From Dankookia rubra (lineage in GTDB: Bacteria > Pseudomonadota > Alphaproteobacteria > Acetobacterales > Acetobacteraceae): 53,621 nucleotides of DNA. The notes beneath the pieces are model-generated. The model was not told the DNA's origin, searched no databases, and saw only the letters and a list, made by a program, of their open reading frames with translations. Both the position numbers and the translations under genes were made by a program. Positions 40,096 through 50,838 of the stretch are shown in pieces (position 1 is the first letter of the stretch; each line of letters begins with the position of its first letter). The DNA lies in assembly GCF_004355005.1 (NCBI RefSeq), contig NZ_SMSJ01000040.1, forward strand, positions 1 through 53,621, in the 5' to 3' direction.

Positions 40096-43000
40096 TCACG
40101 CCGCGCGCCCGCGGCGGGGTGGCGCCAGCGCCGCCAGCAAGGCCTCCGCCGCCGCCAGGCGCTCCGCGGCGCTGCCGCTGTCCCGCCGCAGCAGCAGGCG
40201 GCCGTTGCGGAGCTCGAGGCCGGGCGGCGGCGCGTCCCGGGCCGCGCGCGGGGTCGCCGCGGCGGCGCTCGGGCCGACCTCGATCCGGGCGATGCCGAGG
40301 CGGCGGCAGCGCGCTGCGATGCGCGCCAGGGCAAAGAGGTTCCGCAGCGGCTCCGGCGCCGGGCCGTAGCGGTCCTCCAGCTCGTCCTCCAACGCCTCGA
40401 TTCCCGCCAGGTCCTGGTCGCGCAGCATGCGGCCGAGCCGGGCATGCACCTCGACCCGCGGCACCTCCTCCGGTACATGTCCGGGCGGCACGAAGGCATC
40501 GACGCCGAGCGCCAGGCTCGGGCTCCAGGCCTCGGGCGGCGTCTCGCCGCGCGCCACGGCCAGGGCGCGGTCCAGCAGGTGGCGGTAGAGCTCGATGCCC
40601 ACGAGCTTCAGGTGGCCGGCCTGAGCATTCCCCAGCAGGTCGCCGGCGCCGCGCAGGTCAAGGTCGCGCGCGCTGATGGCGAAACCGGCGCCGATCCGGT
40701 CCAGCGCCTCCAGCGTGCGCAGCCGGCGGTCCGTCGCGGCCGAAAGGCGCACCGCCGGGTCGGTCAGCAGGTAGATCGCGCCGCGCTGCCGCCCGCGCCC
40801 GACCCGGCCGCGCAGCTGGTGCAGCTGCGACAGTCCGAAACAGTCGGCCCGCCAGACCAGCATGGTATTGGCGCGCGGCACGTCGAGCCCGGATTCGACG
40901 ATATTGGTCGAGACCAGCACATCGGCGCCGCCATCGGCGAAGCGCACCATCGCCTCGTCCACCTCCGTCGGCGGCAGGCCGCCATGCGCCTCGATCAGCG
41001 AGAGCTCCGGCACCAGCGCGGCGATGCGGTCGCGCATCGGCGCGATGTCCTCTATCCGCGGGCAGACGACGAAGCTCTGCCCGCCGCGCCGCGCCTCGCG
41101 CCGCAACGCCTGGGCCAGCAGGGCATCCTCGAGCGGCGCGCGCAGCGTCCGCACCGGCTGGCGCCTGGCCGGCGGGGTGGCGATGACGCTGAGCTCGCGC
41201 AGGCCGACCAGCGCCGCCTGCAGGGTGCGCGGGATCGGCGTCGCGGTCAGCGTCAGCACATGGGGCGAGCCGCCGGCGCGCAGCCGCTGCAGCTGCGCCT
41301 TCTGCTGCGCGCCGAAGCGCTGCTCCTCGTCGATGATGAGCAGGGCGAGGTCGCGGAAGCGGACGGATTTTGCCGCCAGCGCCTGGGTGCCGATGGCGAC
41401 CTGCACCTCGCCCTTGGCGATCGCGGCGCGGATGGTGCGGGCCTCGGCCGGCGGCGTCAGCCGCGACAGCGCCTCGACCCGCACGCCGAGCCCCTCGAAG
41501 CGGCGGCGGAAGCTCTCGGCATGCTGACGCACCAGCACGGTGGTCGGCGCCAGCAGCGCGACCTGGTGGCCGGCCAGTGCCGCCGCGGCGGCGGCGCGCA
41601 GCGCCACCTCGGTCTTGCCGAAGCCGACATCGCCGCAGACCAGTCGGTCCATCGGCCGGCCGGCGCCGAGATCGGCCTGCACCGCCGCCGCGGCGGCGGC
41701 CTGGTCCGCCGTCAGCTCATGGGGGAAGCGGGCGGCGAAGCGGGCGAAGGGCTCGGGCGGCGGGCGCAGCACCGGGGCGCGCGCCGCCTCCCGCGCCCGG
41801 ACCGTCTCCAGCAGAGCGCGGGCGCTGTCCGCAACCGCCGCCTCGGCCTCGGCGCGGCGCTTCGGCCAGGCCTCGCCGCCCAGGCGGTCGAGACTCAGCC
41901 CGGCCGCCTCCGCGCCGTAGCGCCAGAGCCGGTCCAGCTCGTCGAAAGGGACGATCTGCGCCGCATCGGCATAGTCGAGCCGCAGGCAGTCGAGCTGCGC
42001 CGCGCCCGTGTCCACGGGCTCCACCCCGCGCAGCGCGCCCAGCCCATGGTCCTCGTGGATGACGGCATCGCCGGGCTGCAGGCTGGCGGTGGCGGCCAGC
42101 AGTGCCTCGGCGCCCTGCCCGGCCTGCCGTGCGGCGGCGCCGGGGCGGATCGTGGCGAGCGGCACCAGCACGGCCCCGGCCGCCTCGAAGCCCGGCAGGT
42201 CGGGCGGGGCATCCAGCCAGGCAAGGCTGCCGCCGGGCAGGTCGAGCAACGCCGGCCAATCCGCCACCAGCTGCGGCGCGGTGCCGAGCGCCTCGGCCAG
42301 GCGCTGGACCAGCCGGCGCAGGCCACGCCCGACGGGGCCGGCGATGACCACCCGGCGGCCCTGGGCGACCTGGGCCTCGGCATAGGCCAGGAGCTCCGCA
42401 TCCGGGTCGGGCAGCGCGGCGAAGCGCGGCGGCTGCGCGGGGCCTTCGCCGGGCGGCGCCACCTGCCGCGACCGCCGCCCGCCGAGCGCCGCCGTCCAGG
42501 CCGCGGGGTCGAGGTAGAGGACGTCCGGCGGGGGAACCGGGGGCTCCTCCGGCCCCGGAGGGCGCAGGGCGATGCGGGTGCGGAAGGCCTCGCCGACCTC
42601 CGCCCAGCGCCTGCCGAGCGCTTCGGCCGCACCGTCGTCGAGGATCACCGCGGCCCGAGGCAGCAGCGCCGGCAGGGTCACGAGGTCGGTGCGGAGGGCG
42701 CCCAGCGCGTGCTCCAGCCCGGGCGGCCTGGCCTCGGCCAGCGCGTGGTCCGGCGGCAGCACGAGCTCGGAGGCGGGGCCGAGCAGCACGGCATGCTCCT
42801 CCGCCTCCAGGCTGCGCTGGGTGACCGGGTCGAAGCGATGGATGCCTAGGATGCGTCCCCCCTCGTGCCGCAGTCGCCAGGCCGGGTCGCCGGGGGCTCC
42901 GGCCGGGATGATGTCGACGACGCTGCCATGCAGCGCGGCCTCGCCCGGCTCATCCACCCGGTCATCCAGCGCATAGCCGCGGCGGAGCAGGTCGCGGCGG

Positions 43001-43443
43001 AGCGCATCCGGGTCCAGCGCGCCGCCGGTCTCCAGCCGCAGCGCGGCGGCGGCATCGGGCGGCGGCAGGCGCTGTGCCAGGCTGTCGGCCGAGCCGATCA
43101 GCAGCCGCGGCCCGACCTCCCCGGTGCGGCGCGCGACCTCCATGCGCTGGCCCATCACGGCGCGCGACGGCGAGACGCGGTCATAGGGCAGGCAGTCCCA
43201 GCCGGGCAGCAGCAGCACCGCAAGCCCGGCCGGGGACAGGGCCTGGGCGGCGCGATGCAGGCGGGCGGCCCGGGCCTCGCTGCGGGCGACGAAGATGGTC
43301 CCGGCGTCACCCTCGGTGATGGCGTCCTCGACCAGCCTCGCCGCCAGCAGCCCCTCCGGCTCGGCCTGCGGCAGTGCGGCATCCGCCCGGGCCGCCTTGG
43401 CCAGGGCGCGCGGCGGCCTAGCCGACGCCACGGGCAGCGCCAC
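40096..43443 (-). CDS. mfd: Mfd-family transcription-repair coupling DNA translocase
   Basis: A 1,115-residue protein with the Mfd architecture. A UvrB-homology region lies in the first third (LLPGWDCLPYDRVSPSRAV, GSVVDIIPAG), then the RNA polymerase-interacting CarD-like domain (DAVIHEDHGLGALRGV, about residues 455-515). The helicase core has Walker A (Lys610 in CGDVGFGKTE), motif II IIDEEQRFG and motif VI LHQLRGRVGRGRQRG, and a short C-terminal regulatory domain with EDELEDRYGPAPEPLRNL. Mfd removes stalled RNA polymerase and recruits UvrA. Length and motifs are slightly divergent from housekeeping Mfd, so a paralogue is possible. No ATG is near the N-terminus; the GTG at 43441-43443 is a provisional start. 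Confidence 0.82.
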   Translation of the reverse strand: MALPVASARPPRALAKAARADAALPQAEPEGLLAARLVEDAITEGDAGTIFVARSEARAARLHRAAQALSPAGLAVLLLPGWDCLPYDRVSPSRAVMGQRMEVARRTGEVGPRLLIGSADSLAQRLPPPDAAAALRLETGGALDPDALRRDLLRRGYALDDRVDEPGEAALHGSVVDIIPAGAPGDPAWRLRHEGGRILGIHRFDPVTQRSLEAEEHAVLLGPASELVLPPDHALAEARPPGLEHALGALRTDLVTLPALLPRAAVILDDGAAEALGRRWAEVGEAFRTRIALRPPGPEEPPVPPPDVLYLDPAAWTAALGGRRSRQVAPPGEGPAQPPRFAALPDPDAELLAYAEAQVAQGRRVVIAGPVGRGLRRLVQRLAEALGTAPQLVADWPALLDLPGGSLAWLDAPPDLPGFEAAGAVLVPLATIRPGAAARQAGQGAEALLAATASLQPGDAVIHEDHGLGALRGVEPVDTGAAQLDCLRLDYADAAQIVPFDELDRLWRYGAEAAGLSLDRLGGEAWPKRRAEAEAAVADSARALLETVRAREAARAPVLRPPPEPFARFAARFPHELTADQAAAAAAVQADLGAGRPMDRLVCGDVGFGKTEVALRAAAAAALAGHQVALLAPTTVLVRQHAESFRRRFEGLGVRVEALSRLTPPAEARTIRAAIAKGEVQVAIGTQALAAKSVRFRDLALLIIDEEQRFGAQQKAQLQRLRAGGSPHVLTLTATPIPRTLQAALVGLRELSVIATPPARRQPVRTLRAPLEDALLAQALRREARRGGQSFVVCPRIEDIAPMRDRIAALVPELSLIEAHGGLPPTEVDEAMVRFADGGADVLVSTNIVESGLDVPRANTMLVWRADCFGLSQLHQLRGRVGRGRQRGAIYLLTDPAVRLSAATDRRLRTLEALDRIGAGFAISARDLDLRGAGDLLGNAQAGHLKLVGIELYRHLLDRALAVARGETPPEAWSPSLALGVDAFVPPGHVPEEVPRVEVHARLGRMLRDQDLAGIEALEDELEDRYGPAPEPLRNLFALARIAARCRRLGIARIEVGPSAAAATPRAARDAPPPGLELRNGRLLLRRDSGSAAERLAAAEALLAALAPPRRGRAA

Positions 43444-43932
43444 CGTGACGATCAGCCGGGTGCGGCGGGCCGGCCAATCGGGCCGCGCAGGGGATGCCGG
43501 GTGCAGTCACGACGACAGGCATCGGGCGGGGTGGGCTGGCATGGCTGCGCGGCATCGCGACTCCCTCCTGGTCGGGGTGGGGAGCGAACCGGCGGGACCG
43601 CCTGCGGTTCAGGGCCGGGGCAACAACGAGGACGCCGCGTCGCGCCGGCGTGACGGCACGCGCCGGCATGGCCGGCGGCCGCCCCGTCGACCGGGGCATC
43701 GGGGCATGGCTGTCTGCATCCGCGGGCAGGTACTGGCGCCCCGAGGCACCGCGGAAGCACGCCCGGCACGCGTCCCCCGGCGGCCGCGCCTAGCCTCCGG
43801 CACGGCGCCGCGGGACCGAGGAAACGGCATCCGGCCCGCGGCGGTTCGCGCCACCGCGGGGCCAGGACTGCGGGAACGCCCCCGCCGGCGGATTGTTCAG
43901 CAGGCGCTTCGCCCCGCGCAACGGAGGGATCG
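43444..43932. other. 489-bp spacer without a recognised gene
   Basis: Divergent region between the Mfd-family gene and the PRC-barrel gene. All open frames here are high-GC artefacts with Arg/Pro/Ala-rich text and no family signature. A GGAGGG element before 43933 serves the PRC-barrel gene. No repeat, RNA gene or hairpin with a T-run is evident. Confidence 0.5.
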
Positions 43933-44409
43933 ATGAGGGTTGCCATGCCGGATGCCGTGCCGCCGCGCCGCCGCGCCGCCGTACTATGGCTCGCCGTGAT
44001 CGCTCCGCTGCCCTGGGCGGTGGGCGCCGCTGCCCAGGCACCGACAACGGCGCCGGCGCTGAACGAAACGATCCCTGCCGGATCGGTCCTCCGCCTGCTC
44101 GGGCGCGACGTGACCGGACCGAAAGGCGAAGTGGTGGCGCAGGTGATGAACGTGCTGGTGAACGCCGCCGGCCAGCCGCAGGCCGCTGTGCTCGACTATG
44201 GCGGCTTCCTCGGCGTGGGCAAGCGGCGGATCGCGGTCGCCTGGCGGGCGCTGCGCTTCGCGCCCGACCAGCAGACCGGTGCGATCACCCTCGGCTTCGG
44301 CCCGGACCAGTTGAAGGCCGTGCCGGAGTTCAAGCCCGACGGCCCGCTCATCGTCGCGGCCCCGGCCGAGTCATCCCCGCCCGACGCGCCGCCCCCGGCG
44401 CAGGACTAG
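43933..44409 (+). CDS. Exported PRC-barrel domain protein
   Basis: A 158-residue protein. An N-terminal hydrophobic segment (RRAAVLWLAVIAPLPWAVGAAAQA) looks like a signal peptide or anchor. The PRC-barrel-like beta domain follows (about residues 45-130): IPAGSVLRLLGRDVTGPKGEVVAQVMNV, then AVLDYGGFLGVGKRRIAVAW. The C-terminus is Pro/Ala-rich. Such proteins are found in the periplasm or at membranes and are of unclear function. GGAGGG is 6 nt before ATG 43933. The MFS gene starts 8 bp after its stop, so co-transcription is likely. Confidence 0.8.
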   Translation: MRVAMPDAVPPRRRAAVLWLAVIAPLPWAVGAAAQAPTTAPALNETIPAGSVLRLLGRDVTGPKGEVVAQVMNVLVNAAGQPQAAVLDYGGFLGVGKRRIAVAWRALRFAPDQQTGAITLGFGPDQLKAVPEFKPDGPLIVAAPAESSPPDAPPPAQD

Positions 44410-44416
44410 CGGAGGC

Positions 44417-45637
44417 ATGGCGCGGCGTGGCAGCGAGCGTGGCCTCGACTGGCTGAATTTCTTCGTCGCCGATGTGCAGACCGGTTTCGGGCCCTTCATC
44501 GCCGTCTATCTCGCGGCGCAGGAGTGGACCGAGGTGCAGATCGGCCTCGCCCTCAGCGTCGGCACCTTCGCGGCGATGGTCAGCCAGGTGCCGGCCGGCG
44601 CGCTGGTGGATGCGCTGCCGCACAAGCGGCTTGCCGCCCTGGCGGCGCTGGTCAGCCTTGCGCTCAGCGCCCTGCTGCTGGCCGCATGGCCGGCGACGCT
44701 GCCCGTGCTGCTGGCGGAAGTCCTGCACGGCTTCGCGTCCTGCGTGCTGGCGCCCGCGGTCGCGGCGATCAGCCTGATGCTGGTCGGGCGGGATGGGCTT
44801 GGCCCGCGGCTCGGGCGCAACGCACGCTACCGGGCGCTCGGCAACGGGCTGGCGGCGGGACTGATGGGCGCGGTCGGCACCTGGGTGTCCGGCGCGGCGG
44901 TCTTCTGGCTGACCGCCGCCCTGACCCTGCCGGCCATGGCGGCGCTGGCCAACATGCGCGCCGCTGACCTCGCACCGCGCGAAGCCGCAAGCCAGGTGGC
45001 CGGGGAGGCCCCTGGCCTGTCCGGACTGCGCGACCTGCTGCGCGACCGAGGCGTGCTGGTTTTCGCCGGCTGCTGCGCGCTGTTCGCCCTGTCCAATGCC
45101 GCGATGCTGCCGCTGGCGGGCACCCAGGCCACGGCCCGCAGCGGCACCATCGCCAATCTCGTCATCGCCGCCTGCATCGTCGCGCCGCAACTCGTCGTCG
45201 CCGCGCTCTCGCCTGGAATCGGTCGCTTGGCGGAGCGGCATGGGCGGCGGCTCGTTCTGCTGCTCGGCCTCGGCGCCCTGCCGGTGCGTGGCCTGCTGCT
45301 GGCGGTGGTGGAAAACCCGGTCGGGCTGGTGCTGGTCCAGGCCCTGGACGGCATCGGCGCCGCGGTCTTCGGCGTGCTGATACCACTGCTCGCGGCCGAC
45401 CTCACGCGCGGCACCAACCGATTCAACACCTGCATGGGGGTGTTCGGGCTCGCCTCGGGGATCGGCGCCACGTTCAGCACCACGGTCGCCGGGTTGCTCG
45501 CCGCCGAATTCGGCGCGTCGGTCGCCTTTGCCGCGCTGGCCGGGGCGGGGCTGGCCGCCGTCGCGCTGGCCTGGCTGGCCATGCCGGAAACCACGCCCTT
45601 TCCGCAGGATGCGCCGGACCGGCACGTGGACGCGTGA
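44417..45637 (+). CDS. Major facilitator superfamily transporter
   Basis: A 406-residue protein with about 12 hydrophobic segments, starting RGLDWLNFFVADVQTGFGPF. MFS elements visible are the first cytoplasmic loop equivalent (AGALVDALPHKRLAALA, a D-x-x-x-h-K/R-R pattern), a mid-protein loop with Arg/Glu charges, and ALDGIGAAVFGVLIPLLAADLTRGTNRFN. The N-terminus resembles the subgroup in which helix 1 begins directly after a short polar leader. Substrate cannot be assigned. Co-transcription with the PRC-barrel gene is likely from the 8-bp gap. Confidence 0.85.
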   Translation: MARRGSERGLDWLNFFVADVQTGFGPFIAVYLAAQEWTEVQIGLALSVGTFAAMVSQVPAGALVDALPHKRLAALAALVSLALSALLLAAWPATLPVLLAEVLHGFASCVLAPAVAAISLMLVGRDGLGPRLGRNARYRALGNGLAAGLMGAVGTWVSGAAVFWLTAALTLPAMAALANMRAADLAPREAASQVAGEAPGLSGLRDLLRDRGVLVFAGCCALFALSNAAMLPLAGTQATARSGTIANLVIAACIVAPQLVVAALSPGIGRLAERHGRRLVLLLGLGALPVRGLLLAVVENPVGLVLVQALDGIGAAVFGVLIPLLAADLTRGTNRFNTCMGVFGLASGIGATFSTTVAGLLAAEFGASVAFAALAGAGLAAVALAWLAMPETTPFPQDAPDRHVDA

Positions 45638-46117
45638 TGCCGGCAGCCCTCGCCGCACGACGTCGCGCCGCCGCCGGATCCGCGTGAGCGCGCCGGGAAG
45701 CCGCGGCACTCCTGACCGGGGATCCGTGGCGGTCGCGGCCTCGGCCACGACGTCCGGACAACGGAGCAGGACCCGCGCATCATCGGCAGGCCGGTTCCCG
45801 CCTCGCCTCGCGTGAGTTCTGGCACGGCTATCTCGGCCTGGCGACGGCCACTGGTGTCGGGCGCCCGCTGGCCCCCGCGCCACGGAGGGCGACGGGGACC
45901 GCAGGCGGCCGTGAGGCAGACCCTGGCCCCGCTCGCCGAGCCAGGGCACCGCACAGGTTGCCGCCGAGGGCCGGCGGGCCCTCGGCGTTCGGGACGCAGG
46001 GGCTGCGGCCGCGCGGGCCGGGTCGCGCCCCCCGCGGCGAACCCTCGGGCTCGGCATGCGTAGCACCGTCTCAGGCACGCCACCCCGGCGCCTGTTCCCT
46101 GGACGCGAGCGGCTGGC
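45638..46117. other. 480-bp spacer without a recognised gene
   Basis: Between the MFS gene and hsp20 on the plus strand. Only low-complexity high-GC open frames occur, none with family features. A heat-shock promoter for the hsp20-lon pair may lie at the right-hand end, but I could not identify one with confidence. Confidence 0.5.
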
Positions 46118-46531
46118 ATGGCGGGACGAGACGACGGTGACGACTGGATGTGGGCCGAAGCCTGCCGCCTGCTGATGCAGGCCGAGGGCAGGCAGCGGCA
46201 TTCCTTCGCCCCACGCCAGGCGGCGTCGGCGCTGCCGGTCTGGCACCCCCCGGCGGACGTGCTGGAGACCGAGCGCGAGGTCCTGATCCTCGTCGCCCTG
46301 CCCGGCGTCGACCCCGCCGCGGTGGAGGCGGCGATCGAGGACGGCACGCTGCACGTGGCCGGCCTGCGCCTGTTGCCGCCCGAGTTGCGCCACGCCGCCA
46401 TCCATCGGCTGGAGCTGCCGCAGGGCCGCTTCGAGCGCCGCATTCCCTTGCCCTCCGGCCGCTACGCAGCGCCGGTCCGCCACAGCCTCGTCAACGGCTG
46501 CCTGCTGGTCAGGCTGGAGAAGGCCGGCTGA
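46118..46531 (+). CDS. Hsp20/alpha-crystallin-family small heat-shock protein
   Basis: A 137-residue protein. An Arg-rich N-terminal arm is followed by an alpha-crystallin domain (about residues 40-137): PPADVLETEREVLILVALPGVD, VEAAIEDGTLHVAGLR and RRIPLPSGRYAAPVRHSLVNGCLLVRLEK, which ends in the Leu-rich strand of the fold. The usual final IXI motif is absent and the protein stops right after the domain. It is followed by lon after 14 bp, indicating a shared transcript and a joint role in handling misfolded protein. Confidence 0.85.
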   Translation: MAGRDDGDDWMWAEACRLLMQAEGRQRHSFAPRQAASALPVWHPPADVLETEREVLILVALPGVDPAAVEAAIEDGTLHVAGLRLLPPELRHAAIHRLELPQGRFERRIPLPSGRYAAPVRHSLVNGCLLVRLEKAG

Positions 46532-46545
46532 GGCCGGGACGCGTC

Positions 46546-48948
<2,403 letters not shown>

Positions 48949-48987
48949 CCCGCGGTGGAGGGATGGCGGCGCACGGCACCGCCGTCG

Positions 48988-50254
48988 TCAGGCATTCCGG
49001 CGCGCGGTCGCCAGCGCCGCGACTGCATCGGCCGTCGCGGCCGACAGCGTCCAGCCGAGATGCCCGTGCCCGGTATTGTAGAGGACCCGCGGGTTCCGTC
49101 CGCGCGTCACCCGCGGCAGCATGTCCGGCATCACCGGCTGCAGCCCGGCCCAGGGCACCGACTGGCGCGTGCTCATCCCTGGGAAATGCGCCCGGCACCA
49201 GGCGACCAGCGAGGCAATGCGGGCCGCGCTGATGTCGCGGTTGTAGCCGTTGAACTCCGCCGTGCCCGCCACCCGGAAGCGGGTCGGGCCAAGCCGGCTG
49301 GTGACGATCTTCGCCTTGTCGTCCAGCAGGCTGACCCAGGGCGCGGCGTCCTGATCCGCCTGCTCGGCCAGGCTCACCGTGATCGAATAGCCCTTCACCG
49401 GATAGACGTTGACGCGGTCGCCGAGGCCGGAGGCGATGCCGCGCGACATGACGCCGCTGCAGACCACCACCTGGTCGAAGGCGTGCATCTCCTCCGGGTG
49501 GATCGACCCGTCGAGGCTCGGCTCGGTCGAGCGGCTGATGATGGTCACCCCCCCCCGGCGCCCGCATTCATCGACACGATCTCCGTGGCGAAGCGAAGCG
49601 CAGCGCAACGCCGTGCGTCTCGCAGGCACGGGCCAGCCCATTGGTGAATTTGTGAATGTCGCCGGTGACGTCGGAGGGCGTGTAGAAGCCGCCGTGATAG
49701 GTGCCGCGCAGCGCCGGCTCGATCGCGCGGATCTCCTCCGGCGTCACGGCACGGCGCTCGAGCCCGCCCCTGGCCAGCAGGGCGGAGACACGCCCGGCGG
49801 ATTCGAAATCCCGCTTCGGCTCGCAGAAGTGCAGGATGCCGCGATCCTCGCAATCGAAGTCGATGCCCTCCTCCGCCATGCGGCGCAGGTGCTCGCGCGC
49901 CTCGACCGCCAGCCGTGCGATGGTGACGGTGTTGTCCCCGTAGCGCGGAATGGCGGCGATGAACTCGCCCATCCAGGACAGTTTGTGCCAGGAGGGACGC
50001 GGGTTCACCAGCAGCGGCGCCCCTGGCGACATCATCCACTTCAGCCCCTTCAGCACCGTCGTCCAGCTGTTCCAGACCTCGGCGTTCGAGGCCGAGAGCT
50101 GGCCGCCATTGGCGAAGGAGGTTTCCATCGCCGCATAGGGATGGCGGTCGAAGATGGTGACGCGGCAGCCGCGTTTCGCCAGGTTGTAGGCGGTGGTGAT
50201 GCCGGTGATGCCGGCGCCGATGACGGCGACGGAGTCGTTGCCTGATGCGGGCAC
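48988..50254 (-). pseudogene. dadA: D-amino-acid dehydrogenase (DadA-like), frame-disrupted
   Basis: Homology to FAD-dependent DadA continues over about 412 residues but in three frames. From GTG 50254 the N-terminal part has the FAD motif VAVIGAGITGITTAYNLAKRG and runs to about 49590. There a 5-bp tandem duplication (TTCGC repeated on the minus strand) shifts the frame. About 40 bp later a run of nine G (plus-strand C at 49548-49556) shifts it again. The third frame continues from VTIISRSTEPSLDGSI to DADA's end near TGHGHLGWTLSAATADAVA. The family oxidises D-amino acids, or glycine, to 2-oxoacids at the membrane. GTG 50254 has GGGAGGGAG about 6 nt upstream. The gene lies behind a tandem glycine riboswitch. 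Frame loss may be sequencing error, pseudogenisation or slippage. Confidence 0.85.
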
Positions 50255-50267
50255 GGGGACTCTCCCT

Positions 50268-50282
50268 CCCGCCTGCGGCGGG
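50268..50282 (-). promoter_or_regulatory. Stem next to the Shine-Dalgarno sequence of dadA
   Basis: On the minus strand CCCGCC, GCA, GGCGGG forms a six-base-pair hairpin directly upstream of, and partly overlapping, the GGGAGGGAG ribosome-binding site of dadA, between it and the riboswitch. It could sequester the site when the riboswitch is in one state. Confidence 0.5.
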
Positions 50283-50290
50283 ATTAAAGC

Positions 50291-50500
50291 GCCCTCTGTC
50301 ATTGGCCTGAGAGCATCATCGGGCCCGGGTAGCGGACCTCGACTTACACCATCGGCGAGGGCTGTGGCCCTGCGTTTCAGAGTTCTCGATGGGTTGCGGT
50401 CGCTGGTACCTGAGAGTTTGCGGGGCGATTGCTCCTTCGGCGCCGCCGCAGCCCGGGGGCCATGGCGGGCCCTTCCGCGCCGCCCTCGTGTCGCGGCACA
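50291..50500 (-). ncRNA. Tandem glycine riboswitch upstream of dadA
   Basis: On the minus strand two glycine-aptamer cores follow each other. The first has GCCGAAGGAGCAA, CCCCGCAAACTCTCAGG and the linker ending GAGAACTCTG; the second has CGCCGATGGTGTAAG and GATGCTCTCAGGCCAATGACAGAGGG. These are the hallmark segments of the gcvT-type riboswitch (RF00504). The 3' end (about 50291) is 37 bp from the GTG of the dadA reading frame, so it most likely controls that gene. The 5' boundary near 50500 is approximate because the first P1 strand is not clear. Confidence 0.85.
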
Positions 50501-50838
50501 GGCCGGCAAGTAAGGCCGGTATGGATCGCGGCCATTCCTGCGGCACCCGCCGGCTGGTGCGCCTCAAGGTGAGCTCGTCCCGATTGCCGCTCGATGAATT
50601 CAGCGAGCCTGCTTGACCAGATGGCAGAAATTCGCTTGGTGCACAGCCGGATCGGCTTGCAGGCTGCATGCACCTGGCCCCCCCCGGCGGCGACGCGCAA
50701 GGACGATGCTCCATGACGTCAAGCGGGAGCCACTCCGGGCTTCAACGCACCAGGGTTGCGGGTCGGGTATGTCGGCGATCCTCAGCGGCAGGGGCTGGAC
50801 GCCGTGCGGCTGCAGCAGCAGGAACGGAGTGCAAAACC
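50501..50838. other. 338-bp spacer upstream of the patatin gene
   Basis: Divergent spacer between the riboswitch promoter region (minus strand) and the patatin gene. It contains an eight-C run near 50680 and no supported gene. The minus-strand promoter for the riboswitch transcript must lie here; no clear -35/-10 pair was recognised by eye. Confidence 0.45.

Noticed and set aside
40090-42849. A 919-codon plus-strand open frame opposite mfd
   Set aside because: Antisense shadow of the mfd coding region; no recognisable domain.
50678-50690. Eight-C run upstream of the patatin gene
   Set aside because: It lies in non-coding spacer and does not affect any supported gene or a visible promoter.
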